Made by a program: the position numbers and the translations under genes. A DNA stretch of 64,000 nucleotides, taken from assembly GCA_038496675.1 (NCBI GenBank), contig CM076651.1, positions 17,288,959-17,352,958 on the forward strand. The letters run 5' to 3'. This document shows positions 8,802 through 24,700 of the stretch, piece by piece. Numbering within the stretch: position 1 is the first letter of the stretch; the number at the start of each line of letters is the position of its first letter. Under the pieces are notes generated by a model. It was not told the origin of the DNA and did no database searches. It saw nothing but the letters and a program-made list of their open reading frames with translations. The stretch is from Rachycentron canadum. Its lineage: Eukaryota > Chordata > Actinopteri > Carangiformes > Rachycentridae.

Positions 8802-11800
8802 CTGGATGGAAGACACAGACCCAGACCAAACCCTTCAGTCTCTAAATTACTTTGACATTTATTCACTCAGAACTTTACAACACAGAATAGGTGAGCATCA
8901 TGGCCCTGCCCTTTAAGTAATGTATCGTAACATTATTATAGATTGCAACTCACCTACATTGTCAGTTATAAAGATATAACATGTAGGATTCATCAAGGTT
9001 ATGTGGCTGCGAGTGCCACTTTGACAGTGCACTGCAATTTAAGCAACAAGACAGATTTTCACTCAATGAGCAGGAACCCCAATGATCTGCTTTCTGCAAA
9101 TATTTGGGTTGATGACATATAGCTAAGAGAAAATCTCTTTCTCGCCATGTATCCTTTACAGAAAACTAGTTCATTTCAGAATTTATTCTGTCTTTGGTAT
9201 CCTGATTCTGCTGAGTTGTTTAAAATCCTACATGTATCAAATATAAGTTGTTTTTCCAAGACAGTAAGTGCAACTTTTTTTATTTACTCAATTTAACAAC
9301 TTTAATTAAGCCCTCAAAAGGGAAATCTTAACATACACGACACACATTAACAGGGTTATAATTGAACTAGTGTTCACCTCCATTATTTGGAGATGAAACT
9401 GTGAAGGTTGATAGTTTCCTATATGTTATACTCACATTCCATTCTGTTCTGACAACTATGCAAGAGAGAGAGGGTTTGTCAAGGTGATGTCAAGAGCCTC
9501 AAGATTGATATCAGCCTGCCCCCCTGTGGTGGCTTTTAGTAGATGCAGAGAAATGAGACAGCAGACGATACAGTAGCAGTGAGTTTGTTAGGTAGGAGGG
9601 CTAGACAGCAGAGGGCAGCAAAAGCATTAGAATGAATAAATGCAGGACAACTCAGCAGGATGGAGGGAGACAGACAGACAGAGTATCTCACAAGCCAATA
9701 AAGCCAATGAGGCTTTATTCTGCAATCAAACCACTTGAGAAGTGCCATAGCAATTCTCAAATGGAGGTGCTACTTGTTAATGATTTGAAGGGTTTTGTTG
9801 ATTCAGGGTCTAACTACCAGCAGCAACAAAATTATGTTACTGTTCAGCCAGTCGACCTGTAACTGAAAAACAAACCTTGTTTGTTTCACAATCACACATA
9901 TAAGCAAGGATATAACACAGTCAAATATTACTTTGCAAACAAAGGAGTCTGATGTCATGGAGTATTGGACACAAAAACATGGAGTGAGGATTTGATGCCA
10001 TGAAGTGACAGCTACTGTATACATCTCTGTTTCAAGGCTTCTTAAAAAGTCAAATGAAATGGTACATTGGTTTTTGAGATGTCCATTACAATGATGGAAA
10101 TCTGAGGTGTCCACCAATTAAAAATGTATGTATATTTCTTTTTTTTTATATTTGGAAATGCAAGCTATGTAGGCTGCAGGCTCAAAACTGAAGCCCTTGC
10201 TAAAGTTGTTTATGACAAAGATGACACAGTGTTGAGTTGAGTTTTCCTCTAAAGTTATAGATCCTCACCACAGTCTTCCAGGCCAAGTCAAGCAAGATTT
10301 TCATTGTCATCACTACTTTAATTAGCAATTTTCATTTATGTTCATTGAATATCTGAACCTGAATTCATAGTTTTGGAAGTTAAAATGAAAACAAAGGAGA
10401 AAATAGGGGTTTGTTATTATTGCCCTAGAAGGCTGTGTGTTAGAACAAGCTTTGGTGTTAATGCAGGCTGAAAAGAAGCATTTGACAGCTCTGCAGACTG
10501 GGATGAATGCTGGATCAAATGGACACAATGCTTTTTCGAGTTGAACATGAGCAGATATTTGTAGTGCTTTCCTGAAACCTCGAGGGATTCCTGAAATGTA
10601 GAAGGTAAGTCAGTTACTAAACTCTTACCCTCTTACAAAAGAAAAATGTGGTCAGATACATGTAGGTCCATGGCTAGGACATACTAGTTGATAAAAGCAG
10701 CATATCTAATATTGATGGGACTGCCGATGGTCATATTTACCAGACATTAGTCAGCCAGAGTATATTTTTGATTCACGTAAAAAAGACAAAAAAAAAATGG
10801 CCCACAAGGCCATTTCATCATGCACATTAGCAATGTAAAAATAGTTCAATTGATCAAGTAAAGCAAATGAAGAAAATCAATAAAATATACCTGCAAATAC
10901 TGCATTTTATCTTCCTGTTGTTCCCTCAATGGATACCCTTGCAGAACCCCCCTTTCTAAGGTTGAGAACTCATACTTGGCATTACGGTCTACCGTCACGA
11001 TTTCAGGCGCCGAGCTATAGTCATATGGTCTGTCATATATTAAGTCGGCATGAATTCCTCCATCTTGGCTGTTTTCTGCAAAGTGCAGAAAAGCACGAGC
11101 GTCAGGATTAGAGAGCAACGGACTCAATACACAAGACAGACAGACAGACAGACGAATAGATAAGAGAGACAAGTTCAATTGTTCTCTGATTTGTTGAATT
11201 TTGTTACGAGCTTCCTTAGGAGAATGAGGTTTAGATTTTAAAAAAATCTACAAAAAAATCACCAATAATTAAATTAAAATGTTCATAAAGGGATGAAAAA
11301 GTCCCAGATCAGGTCTGGATTCAGAAACCATGCCAATAGTTGATTAAAGAAGCTAAGAAATGTACAGGGCTTACATTCTGAACAACAAAATCATACAAAC
11401 AGTTTCAAGTGTTCTTTGTGTATAAATACCCATCTGCCAAGTTTATTTTCCTAATTACTGCATTCATGTTCATTAAAGCTCAATTGGAGATGGGTGTAAA
11501 ATGCTGATCTTAAGGAAAATGTTGGCCAAAAGATGGAAGATGAAAGTGGCTATTTGCACAGGCAGCTTGGCATGCAAGTCAGTAGCTTTGTAAAAACAGG
11601 AAACAATCCTTATACATACAACTGTGATGAGTTATACATGGCAAGCCCTCTGGAAAAAAGCAGAGAACTGGTAGTGTTAATTATCACACAGAATATGGAC
11701 TGCCCTGAGTATTTTATGGCTCCTGTTGGACAGTGAGCAGTTATTGGGGAGGGTGTCAAGAGGGGGAGGATCAAAAGGTTTGGAGGGTTAGAAACAGGAG

Positions 11801-12741
11801 AGAAGGGGTTCAGATCGGGTTGAGTTTAAACAGTGCCAATAGAGAAAAAGACTGACGGTTCTGACTGTCATTAGTTTGCATGAATTATGGAGAATTATGT
11901 ACCCAGTCCACGAGCCTTTCTATGATTATCATGTGACCTAATTTTGGGACCAAATTTTGCTGAAGTGTCTGTGATTCCTTGTGAAATGTTTCATTTTGGA
12001 ACACATTAACTATTTCTGTGAAGAAAGATGGAAGTCTTCAAACACTTTCTTCTTTTTCTGCCTTAAAATATACAGTATTTCGTTCCTTAAGTGACCATGA
12101 TCTGTCCAGTAGGTGGGAGTCCACAAATAAATTACACAAATAAAAGTAAATTAATATTAAAATAAGTAAATAAAATAAACGTATATATATATATGTCTAT
12201 ATGAAAAGTTCATTTATATCTATTTCAGTTCTGTTTCCAGAAAAAAAACTTGGCTGTATCCCTTTGTGACTTGAGGGAAATATGACCATCATAATGACAT
12301 GAAAATGCTTTTCAGCTTTAGTGCATTTGTTCCAGTTTCATCCTAACAAATAAATGGCGAACCATTTATTTTATCATCCTCTCATGCCAGGGCATTTTAG
12401 AGGAAGATCGCCCAGTTTAAATGCACTCGAGTGAAAAAGAACAGAGTGCTGCAAGGTAAATATGTCCTTTGTCCAGCAACATTTTTTTCTGCCTTTTTTC
12501 CCCATCAATCTCATAGCATGGTAAAGCAAAACATTTTATAAGGTACACAGCACGTACAAAAACAGAGAATATATTTTTGTATGGAAAATTTAATTACACA
12601 GACACTTGTCACTTCAGTTTCATCTTCTGACAACAAAGGTCACATGATAGGTCACATGATAACATTTGACCAATGATTTCAGACCTCAAACTACAACAAA
12701 ATGTAATCTAAAAAGTGTAAAAGTGTGTATGTATGTGTGTG

Positions 12742-12778
<37 letters not shown>

Positions 12779-15700
12779 AGAAAGGCCTCCATATCCCACC
12801 ATAAAATAAGAATAATTACATCTCGAGTTCTTTGAAAAGATAAAATACTTTTCCAATATTTTGAAATGTATCGATTTGTAGCTATTTCCTATGTATACAA
12901 CATATTGGGGTATTCCAGTGTCATACATTGAAGCTAATTCAGATCAAAGATTTGAGACAAGCCAAAATCCGTAAAAATAATGATGTGGCATCGCTATTTC
13001 TATTGTTTTGTTTAACTTGCGGTTGGATTAATCTGAGTGAAAATAGGTAAGAGACTGCATTTGCATAGTTTAGTATTTAGAACAAGCAAAGCAGTGACAG
13101 AGGGTCAGGATGTGGAGCTGCAGTAATCATGGGTGCTCTACAGTCAAGGAGCAATTTAAACCTGCATCATGAGCTAGAGACCAGGAATATATTATCTTCA
13201 TTCTTCACAAATACGTCAAAGCATCCATAGAGACTCTTTTAAACCACCTCTTGGGTCTCTCTGTCCAGACTTTAGCCATACTTCTGTAATTGTGCAGTCT
13301 TGCTACAGACGTACAGACAATGTAACAATGCCAACATACACGATGTTCTTAAAGTTAACATCCTGTGATTTCATGGCTTCAGTTCTTCAGACACTGTGAG
13401 AATCAGGCTAATATACAGTAATGCATCATTTCTCTGCAGCATTCTTAAATTTTTTTCCATTTTATGAGGTTACGTTTTTGTTCAATTTTAAAATCTGGTG
13501 GCATGAATTACAGCATGTCTCAAATGCTAATTCCCAAATGGATGCAAATAAATTCAATTCCCGGGATTGTACATCAGAGATCAAATTACACTGTACCTCA
13601 AAGACCAGAGGTGGAGATCTCCATCAAACATCAGGCTACAAAGCTGAGATTTTCTTTAAAGCTTGATATAAACCACTGTTTCCTTCCTGCAATATTGCTA
13701 CCCTTAATTTTCCCAGTACAACTGCTCCCTAGGCTAGACTCCCTAGACAAAAGAGTTTGGGTTGATGACTCACATTTGTCACTGTAATTCCTATGGCCAA
13801 AGAGAGACCAGGAGATTTCACAACACAATTTTCTCTCTCCAAGACCTGAATTCAGGGTCATGCCTTGTCTTTAACTGTGACTAAGGTTTTATAAACAAAT
13901 TATCTGCATTTTTTCAAAGTGACCTTCTGTGGACCACCACAAAATTATCTTTGGAACCCCCCTTTTTCCGCACAGATCATTTAACATTACAAACTAAACC
14001 CCTAATGTTCTTACTAACACACACTGAGCTGTCTCATGAAATAGGAATCATTCACATCATGGGGTGAAGAGGAGGAAAGGAGGAGGCAGGACGGGAGGGA
14101 GAAACCTGAAAGTGACTTACCCTCATCCACATCGTCGTTGGACATGATGGCAACGCACTTCTCCCACACCATGCGGATGTCAGCCCGATAGCGGTCACAC
14201 GCCCAGAGAAACATGGGCAGCAGGATGGACTGGGCAATTGAGCACCACAGCACACACAACACCATCCAGTTGTACGAGCGGTCAAACTTCAGACTGGCGA
14301 AGCTCACCACCTGCACAGTGTCAGGAAAGGGTTGGAAAAAGCTATTATACTCTATGGTGATGTCTTGGACTGTTTACTATGTTAAATTCATGTGAAAATA
14401 CATGAAGATGAACTTTAGTAATAATAAAATGGTTTGTACTGACAGGCCAGAAAACAAAAGAAATCAGGGTCACAATCCTGCACTGTTAACACACTGAATA
14501 GATTCTCCACCTGTACATTAACTACAAAGAGGCTTTTTTAAGGTAAGGTAAAGGTAGCAATAATAAAAGGTTGTCAACATGTCAAGAGACTGAGGCATGG
14601 AGGCAGTTCAAATGTCCAAATTTATTTTCTGTTAAATGTATTGAATATCAGTAGACTTCCTGGTTTCAAGACACAAAACAAAACATTATGTTTATAATAA
14701 TGACTCTAATGACAAGGATGAAAATAATCTGCTGTGTGTAGTTTAGTAGTTTGTAATTCAATAGAGATGATGTAGAGAACAGGATGGTGACCGGATGATC
14801 TGCACAGGCCCTTTGTTCAATAATCCTGAGTTAAGTTTAACCCCTTAACTGCTCTAGTCGGACTGCTGAGTGTTCACCACATATATGAGTGTGTTTCTTT
14901 GTCGACAAAGTAAAGCTTAATTCAGACATTCAAACAACTATATAGGCTACTATCATAGAGTGGTAACTGTAGATGACTAATGTAATGAGTCTCCACACAG
15001 CATCATTGATTAAATAAATAAAATGAGTGCAGGTACATTACAATATTCATCATAAGCACTGTGGCCTTGACCTCAGCAGGTAAATGTTACAGCTCTCAGA
15101 AACAAAAAGCAGATGAGAGACCAAGTTGAATCAGAGCTGAGTTCTGTACAATAATATAATTTTATGGATTAAAAAAAAAAAAGAGTAACTACCTAATCCC
15201 AGCCAGTTCGGCTATCAAATAACTTTTTAAAGTCACTTTTAGAATATGACACAGGAATTAAGAGAATTAAGACTCTGCAAACCCTCCACAGATAAATAAG
15301 ATGCCATTAATTATAGTTCAGATTCAGCCTGATCCAGATGACAGGACCTGCATTACAGAACCTACTCTGAATTTTAGAATAATACATGAAATAGAACAAT
15401 TGGCACATTAAACGCTTCTTTTATCACTTTCATCTATAAATCAGTAGTCAGGCTGAACAGTACAGCAGTAAAAAACTAAATATATATTTCAGTAGTTTTT
15501 CTCCCTACACTGGACCTTTCTGTCACAAAATTTAGTACATTTGACATCTTTACAATATCATCTTGCTAAAGACACTGCAGACCATCTTCTGCCTACTGTT
15601 TATTCTGTAGAACTGGCTTCACTCTGCATCTCTGCTCCTGTTTGTTGTTGCAGAGGAGTGAACTGAATGTAGTTTGCTGGAGAGGCAGACGTGAGGGAGA

Positions 15701-18700
15701 TCATGGCCACACAGAACCACAGTGGGCTACGCAGCCTCCTCCACTGGGCTGATTACTATATCACAGCTGTATTGATCTCTCTCTCATGCTCTCTCACTTC
15801 CTCTCTTGCCCTGGCATCTAAACCACCAGCACCACTGACTAGGAATCTCTGTGCCTGACGTACACCAGAAAGAAAACAATTCAAAGTGACATGATCTGGA
15901 TTTGGAACACAATAGAATGGCTTCTTCCCTGGCCCATGACCCATCCGTCCACCAAGTTTGGTGCAAATCAGTTCAGTTCTTTTTGCATAATCCTGGTGGC
16001 GACAGATATTGGTGCCTGGGACTATTATCCCAAATCTCAAGTCTGAGTTGAGTCTCAAATCTTTTGAGTCTCAAGTCACTGTGTGTACAACTTGCAACTC
16101 AAGCCCAAGTCGCAAATGTGAATCCCCATCTCTGCCTTAGTGATAAATTTCCATCATAATCTGCTGTGATTGGTTTATGTGAAACATAAATAATTCATAT
16201 GTGAAGTATGCCTGAAGAAGATGGTAAAAATCTAAACTGGAAGTCATCTACCTCCAGTGGCCCAAATTAGAAGTGTGCTTAGTCTGCTGTCTTTTTTTAG
16301 AGCCGCATATTTCTCTTATTAACTCTCTCTAACAAACATAATCCTCGATTTCTTTTTGACACTGTAGCGAATCTGCCCACCCTGTATGGACTGTGATTTT
16401 TTGACTTTTAGCCTAATACCATCCTCCTAGTTTCAGTCTCAATAAATCCATTGAACCTTGTATGTACAGTATAGCCCATCACCCTGCCAATAACATCCCT
16501 GTTTAACTTTCTGATAACTGGTGCATCTATCTAACCCCGTTTGTTTATTCCCTTAAGCATATGACTGTCCAGGCTGTGTGCCTGTGTCTCTCTTTCTCTC
16601 TCTCTCTTCTGTCTCTTACTCTCTGTCTTCTCTTTTTTCAGTCTGTCTGTGCTGGACCACTGGACGCCCCAGGACTTCTCTCCCTTTTCTGGTTGTTAGT
16701 GGCTAATTCCAAATGATTTGGATCTTTGTCTCTCTCCCCCTCTGTGAATTTGTTTATTTCTCCTATGTGTATGTATCCATGTATGCGTAGCTTTTCCTTT
16801 TCTTAGACCTTCGTCATGGTAGAGAGTAGGTTGTGTGGCTCAGGTCCTTCCTGTTGATGTCCTTCAAGGCCATATTCTTTATTAATGTTCCTGTGGTTTG
16901 TGTAATTTTGTTCCTCTTCCAATTTACAGGTTGTATACCAGAGTGTCGTACTGCTGTGAGTTGTGACATTGGCCAATATAAGTAAAACATGACTTTACTT
17001 GAGATGTAATTTGTATTGACATCATGACTGATCTCCAGCATTGACTATGCAACACAACTGTTTGTCGAATCCTCTGCAGCATGTAGATTTAAAGTCCAGT
17101 TAAAGGGTGGTGTGGGCCCTCGCACTGTTGTGCACCTCAGGGCCTCGACCAGGAGGCTGGTTAATGCAGCCGTGCAATGTCACAATTATCAGACAACTTG
17201 CTTATTAGTACAAGGTTATTATCATCATGGGTTGAGTGGCAGCAGGATGGGATGTACTGCACGTTTTGTATGCTACTTGCATCCACTATGTGGAACTAGA
17301 GAGCACACACAAAAGGCACATTATGTTGCTATATATCAAGTGTAGACCAGACCATAAAAAAAAAAAAAAAATCAACTGATGATTGTCAATCAAGAGTTAC
17401 TTCTTGTTTTTAGTAAGTGGCACAATGACTATGACGTCATGTCTTCAGTACATGGCATCATGAAAGTTTGGTGGCAAAACTGGACAATGTGTATTTGAGT
17501 TATAACAACTTCCTGTTTCATAGCAAAATGTTGAAATTAGCCAGGCTGCTACAGTCTCGCCTTTCAATGAAAACTCATGATCTTCCCACTGAGGCATCAC
17601 AAAGGTATTAAGCAAATATTTTACATTTGGGCTTAAAAAAATGACTAAACGATCATTTAATTTTTAAATTAGCTGCTGATTAACTTTCTGACAATTCACT
17701 AATTAATTAATTAAACAAATCATTGTCTAGATCTAGAAATCAGTTACATCAAATTATCTTATTTATTAATTTCATCTCTGCATTCAGCCACTGAACCATT
17801 TCTTGGTGGAGGGAAAGTGACCTCAGTTTGGCCATGACCCCTTTTAGAGCTAACAAGGCTTTTCTACCTCAGTGAGGCAAGAGTGCATTGTCTGATCATT
17901 AAAGTTGACAGGTTCTATGTCTGAACCTCATCCCTAATGCATCAGGCCAAGACACTGAACAGATTGATTAACTCACACTCATTATCTTTGGTGTCACCTT
18001 CTCTGGTCATACCTTGAACTCGAGCACCTACCACACACTATGTTACTTGATGAAGTTGTGAAGTCTCAGCCTGATATTGATTGTGTCAGGCCAACCAAAG
18101 AGAGTGGAGAAAACAAAAGACATTGGAGATAAACACAGGTTTCCCCATTCTTATTTCAACCACAGTGCATAATAACAGAACTGGAGATTCAAAACACCCA
18201 CATCTAATCAGAAAATGTTCTAACACATTACAAAATCAAGTCTTGCAAAACTAGGTTATTGCTTCACAGCTGTTGTATATTTTGAGTAGTGGAGTTCTTA
18301 TACATGTGCCACAGTGCTCTAAACTAAAAACTGTCTTTTATAGGCCATGAATTAATAATAGGATCTTCAGCAAAGTGGGATCAAATCACTAGTATAAACT
18401 TTAATATGAGTCTGATCAATGCAACTTCTTACTGCTGCTGAGTGTGATGAAGTACTGGTTTCTAGACAAATTTTGGATTTCCTTTTGTGCTCTGGAAATC
18501 TCCATCTCCGCATTTTCCAAAAATGAAATATAGTACTGTGCAAAAATCTTTGGCCACTCTTAGATTTGTTGCTTTATCAATGCTATTATGACCATATATA
18601 ATTATTTCCCAGTCTCTTTATTAGAATACAACCAGAAAATACAGGAAATGTGTATGTGGTATTAAGAAACAGAAAACTCTGAAACAACACCTCCCCTTAC

Positions 18701-21700
18701 ATTTGAGCAATAGCAGGAACCAGGCTCTCAAACCTAAATGAAATGGAGCCATAATTAATGTCATTACTAACGCCTGCATTTGTCCTATTACATGTCAAAA
18801 TGATGCTGTGAAAAAGGTCCATACACATTGCACAGTACTATACACTTTAAATGCTCATATATATGATGATCATATAAATAGCAATCTTTGCTTTGGTTTT
18901 CCAAATCACAAAGGTGATTCTGTTGTTCTGCTCTTCCATCGATATCATCAGTATTTCTCTGTAAAACACCAACATCTATTTGTATTTGTGTTACAGCTTT
19001 CCATGCATTTAAATAGCTCATTATATCAGGCCATAAAGTTGGCAAACAGACCTTTTGGTGTTTCTGTCACTGCACTGGAAATATGAACTTTCATCACTAC
19101 TGTACTACCTCCTCTGCAGAGGAGCACAAAAGGATGCTATTGTAGAAGTAATATATCACCATCTTTTCATGTAAACTCCTTGACGTTTGAGTTCAGGATC
19201 AACAGAGGTATTATGCAAAGAAATATTGGCATTTATACTTTTACTATTGAATGTTATACTGAAATCCACTAATTCATAAAAAGTAATTTCCAGTGTTCTG
19301 ATTTTTTCTGAACAACAAACAGCAGCTGTGGTGCCTCAAGACTAGTGAGCTCATCAGTGCTGAGTAAATAGTCTTACCAGCAAGGATTTAATAATGAAGT
19401 TCATTCAGTCTCTACCTTTATTCACATTCAGTTTAGGTAGAAACCACGACATGCTAACATCTCCCACAAATCTCATCTCATCACACGCTACATGTTCCTT
19501 GTTGTAGGGCAAGAGCTAATTTAATTTGGAGGATGATGAGATTGGTAACAGAGGAAAAGAAACAGAGGTGGCTGGTAGAAGCAAACGCAGAAATTAATTT
19601 GTCATCTTATTAAAAGAGAGACTTTTTTGTGTAAGTGAGAAAGGAAAACATTTTGTTATAGCTCTGCTCTTGGTGGGCAGAGGCTGGTAAATGGCAGTAA
19701 ATTTGGATAATCCTACAGGAAACCAAAAGCGTGACTTTACACCTAATTTAAGATCACTTTAAAGCCAAGTCCCGCAAGGTGTTAATGTGTCCTCATATGA
19801 AAATTCACACATAATCTAAGAGGCATAACAGGGATAATTCTGGCTTGAGGCTTTCAAAAGAAAGTATTACAGTGTAATGCAATATGAGACAATGAGGATT
19901 AGATAATATGTTTATGATCTGGATATTACTGGTACTTTTGGAGGAGAGGCTATGTGGAACCTTAGGTACCGCAGTTTTCATCTGTAGAACAAAACAGTAA
20001 GATATTTAGTTATAACTCACAACAGACTTAAAACACATAATGCTTATAAATAGCAGTGGAAAAGATGAAAAAAAAAAATCAGTTAAAATATGTTATTCTT
20101 CAGTGTTTATTTGAAGCAGTATAATGCTAATATACAAAGTTATTATCACTTAAGTAACCATGAATTTCCTAAATCATTCCTTCGGGGTTTGTAATTGGTC
20201 AAGTCTTCCCAAACAAATTCAACTATAACAGTAACAACTGTGCAACAATGCAAGGGTGAAGTGTGTTTCTCTTTTGATTATGTCCAGTGAAGTATATGTC
20301 CTGTTGTGGTCTTCAGATTTTAACATTAAAAGCTTGTCTCAGGTGTATAGCACTTAATTAAAAAAAGGTTTGTTTAATGTAAAAATTACTGCTCACAGAC
20401 GGCTTGTACAAATGATAACAGAACTGAGGCAATGTATTATATATAAACTGCTGCAGAGACACTTTGATACATGTAATGTTCCCTCACTGTAATCCCCATG
20501 TCTTAAACATGATGACAGGCTACTTGCTATAACAAAAAAAATGCATTTTTTTCCTTATGGAAAAAGCCCTACGTGGTGACTTGCTTTTAAGATGACAGGA
20601 TGGTTCATTTAGTTGCAGCACAAACAATAAGCATTGAGGTTTCTACCAGCTCTCAAGTCTGTGTAGACAACCAATGAACTGACTCATTAAAAAATGAATG
20701 AGAACCTGAGGGTGGAATTTGCAAACCAAATGGCGATCAGTTTCCCCAGGAAGTAAAGGGGAGTTACACTCTGTTTTTAAAGTCTGGTCCTAACAGACAA
20801 CACAGAGAAGATGACTCCAGTACTAAACTGTAACCTCTAACTGGGACAACAGTTCAGGGTCAGGTCTTTGACTTACACTCATTATGTCACAGGCCAGGAT
20901 AAATTAGACTGTTGGGGATTTTTCTAACTCCACTGAGCCACATAATCTTTTCATTATCATCATTTCCATTATTATTTTTAGTCCTTATTTATCAGAATTA
21001 AATCAGCAGCTTACCCCTCCTCCAGCAAACATACTATACACTGTATGTAAAGACAGACGTACCATCCATCTGACCTACTTACAGCTCCACATGAGCAGAA
21101 ACATTTCAGTTCTTGTAAATAATAAAACAGGTTGGTATGGTTACACGGGCTGCAGTGGATAAACTCCAACCTCAAACTGTTTGTTTCAACTTTATGTTAG
21201 CGTGTACAGCTGTTGTCTAAGAAGGGCCAACAATTTGCAACACACACATCTGACTCATATGATAATACAGAAAGTTCTTGTTGTGAGTATACCTTACACA
21301 AACAAAGGCCACAAACCCTAACCCTAACCCATACAGCAATAGGGGGATACAGGGTGGAGCAGGTGAAACTTACCCTTATAACTGACTTAAGTTATAACAC
21401 AAAGTGTTCAACTTAGTTTATATGTATATATACAAACCTAATTCACTATATGAATCAATTTTTGGCTGTCAGGTTCGAGCTACACAGCAAAGTAGTCAAT
21501 ACAATATATATATTTTTTTAAAACAAAACCAAAGTTTTAGTATCAGGTACATTTATTTATATCAGTATATTATATTTACATATATCATAACTATATATTA
21601 TATATAACAGCAACTGTGTGTTTACACACACACACAGCTGAACTTAGGAAGTAAGTTAAAACAACTTTTGATACAAATGGACAGAAAAAGCCTAAAAACA

Positions 21701-24700
21701 CCAGCCTCTAAACTGGATGTAGGTGTTGTTTCAAAGGTTTTTGAAAACCTCACTCATCTTGGCATTCATCTTGTAGAAAAACAGATGTTTACACACTCTA
21801 ACATCTGTGTCAAATGTTTGACCTGTTAGTCGATACGAATAAGCCCAAGGTCATACTCTCATATCCTAATATTGCTTTTTTAACCAACTGTCAACCGAAT
21901 GTTTAGGCAGTGGACTCACCAGGATGGGGAAGCCAGTCAGGAAGTCATAGATGAAGACGATGCCACTGATCAGGTAGGTGATCTGCAGCGACGTCTTGAG
22001 AGGCTCCGATCCATCGATGGATGATCTGCGCTTCCCCTGGGCATCCTCCACAACTATGGTGGGGACATTGAATTTGTTCTTGTCTGCATTGTGGCCTGCT
22101 TGAATGGAGAAGGTCTGGAAGAGGGCAATGCCAATGCAGATCACACCCATGGCCACGCTGCCGCCGACTAGTAGCAGAAAGCACACGCCAAAGCCCAGGC
22201 CAATCTCCGTCACAATGAACCTGCAGTCAGAGGTGTAGAAGCGGTCGATTGTGTCATGCCAGCCCACTGCTGGAAGTGTGGACAGGATGAAGGAGACCAT
22301 CCAGATGCCCATCACTGTGTGCACTGCCTGCTTCTTGGTGTTACTCAACCTGGAAACAGAACCAAAGATTTTTGTGTAAATTAAGTTGATCTGCTCTCAG
22401 ACCTTCAAGTTAAATTGGCTGTGGCATTTTTCTGCTGTGCACATGCTGGATGTGTGGACCTTGAAAGGATCTGAAAAATCACTAGTAGACAGTACTTCTG
22501 CTCAAACAAACTGTACCACTAATACCAACAGTACATGCTGAGATGCTACAGCACATCAAAGACCACCAACTCACAGGTTTGACAGTGTGATTTTATTCTA
22601 TAAGGAGAAGGCAGATGGTCAAGAGGTATGTCATCATACGGCAAACCTTCCACATGTCTACGCTATGGCAAACTACTGCAAATGCTTTAAATGGTAGATC
22701 AGTACCTGAAGCATATAAGATGAAAAAGCACCATTCCACACAGTAATCACTTTGATAAATTGGAGTTGAATGGAGGGAAATCAATGCTTTGCTGATGGCA
22801 AAAGATTGCATTTCACAATCCCTCGGTCTATTTGTCATCTAGGTCTATTTCAGTGTGAAGGGATTTCTATTTCCTCTCACCTCCAAGTAATTGTTACAGT
22901 TGAGCAATTTGCTGAATGTGTGCGTGTCCTCTGGCGGTGTGGCACTTTTCAAGGTTTGCAGCAGCACATGTACATCTAAAAATATGGCACGAGGTGACTG
23001 GTGTTCTTATTTCCAGAAACTTACGAAAGACTGCCAAAACATTTGCGCCTGAAGTTCAAGGTGTCAGCAACAAATCATACACAGAGACAAATTCTTTGTG
23101 TCTTGTAAAATATGTAGATCTTGCCCATTACCTGACACCTGTTTAGTCACACTGTAAATTGGTCTCCATTTAAAGTGAAAATAATGAAAATAAATAATAA
23201 TAACAATAATAAAATAATGTCACAGAATGCTATGGTTTATATAAATGTACTTCTATTGTCTCATGTGTGGTTGCGAAGGAAGACAGTAAATTCTCTGTTA
23301 AGTGTCAGTTGTCTGGGAGCAGTTTTGGCACGAAACCCAATCTGTCTCCCTCAAGAGAACCAGAGCATGTCGCCTATCCTCTTCTTCCCCTCATTAAAAT
23401 CCTCTGGAGGAGTGCTGGCTAGATATAGCATGTACCCCTCCCCCCTCTCACTCACACAAAATGACTCAAAAATGTAGTTAAGAATATATAGAATTAGTAA
23501 TGCATTAGCTGTTACAATAAGAGTGGCACAGAGGGAGCAGCAGAAGCCTTTGCACTATGGCTTTGTGCAAAGACAAGTGGGTCTTGTTGTCACTGTGAGT
23601 AATAATGCTAGCCTTTCCTGAATGTGCCTGAGGTGCATATGATGGGGAGGTTACGTCACAAGCTGCTTGAATCTATTACCAGAGAAAGAGCGTTGCGAGG
23701 GAAAATGCTCCTAAGAGATAGTGTGTGCAGGGTGATGAGAACAGCTGCCGAAGTACAAGGTTGGAATTCATAATTCAGGCCTTCAGCGTGTGTTAATGTC
23801 AGAGACAAGGCAGGCATGCTAGCTCAGCAGGGCAAATGTGGAGCGATTTAAATCAAAGATGAACAGCAATTACACGGTGCATCACCTGAGCTATCACTGT
23901 ACCATATCATTGTTGAAAATGACTTAAAAACAAGTAGACGAGCTGCTGAGAGCAAAGTCAATGTTTCCAAACAGGAGATGAGACAATACAGTCAGATGAG
24001 CAGGAGAACAGACAAGGGAGATAAAGGCATTTGTGTAAATCCTGATATGTGGGCGACAGCCAATAGTGACAGCTGCACAAGCAATATAGATAGCAAGATC
24101 AAGCATAGATCTAAAAGTAAGTTTGCATATCTTGTTTGAATGTCTGCTTATCTGCATGAAGCTGCAAAACTGGCTAAGCTGACTGTAGGTTGAGCATCTG
24201 CAGGGGTGATGCCACAGGAAGTACAATCACTCTCTGATTTTCAGAAAGGAAGGGAGAGCAGGACAGAATACTGATTCTCACCACGTGTACCACAGCAGTT
24301 TCTGAACCATTTCAATAACACAATAGCTTGTTTGTATTCAGCAGATATGAACACTGGTTTCATATGTGCTCAACCTGCCTTTGCCACAGTATTTGCTCTA
24401 GAAATGCATTCATCTGCAAATGATTGTTCTGTGCCTGATGACCAGAAACAGCCATGAACAGTTGGACTGCACCAAGCCAAGACCTCTGAGATGTGCTTCA
24501 AGGTGAGATGTTCTTAAGATGGACAAATTACAACTCACATATTGATCATTAAGACATCAAAGACATCATAAAATAAATCCTGGTCTCATAAATTAATAAT
24601 AATAAAAATGTATCACAATCAGAACAAACCAAACTGATCTTTTCCTGATTCATGATATTGAAATAACATTAAAATTAAAATATAAAATTTCAAAGCAATA

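Larger units (their letters stand above)
14311..21919 (-). other. gpr153: gpr153 intron between coding exons 2 and 3
   Basis: This 7.6-kb AT-rich intron carries repeat-like segments at 15780-16110, a MITE at 18529-18842, an A16 run at 17356-17371 and a short telomere-like run at 21314-21330. No coding exon beyond gpr153 was recognised. Confidence 0.6.

Noticed and set aside
21314..21330. Telomere-like run as evidence of a chromosome fusion
   Set aside because: Fewer than three units, which occurs by chance or through break repair.
21465..21490. ggttcgagctac, resembling a Pol III B box
   Set aside because: There is no A box at the right distance and no cloverleaf can be drawn.
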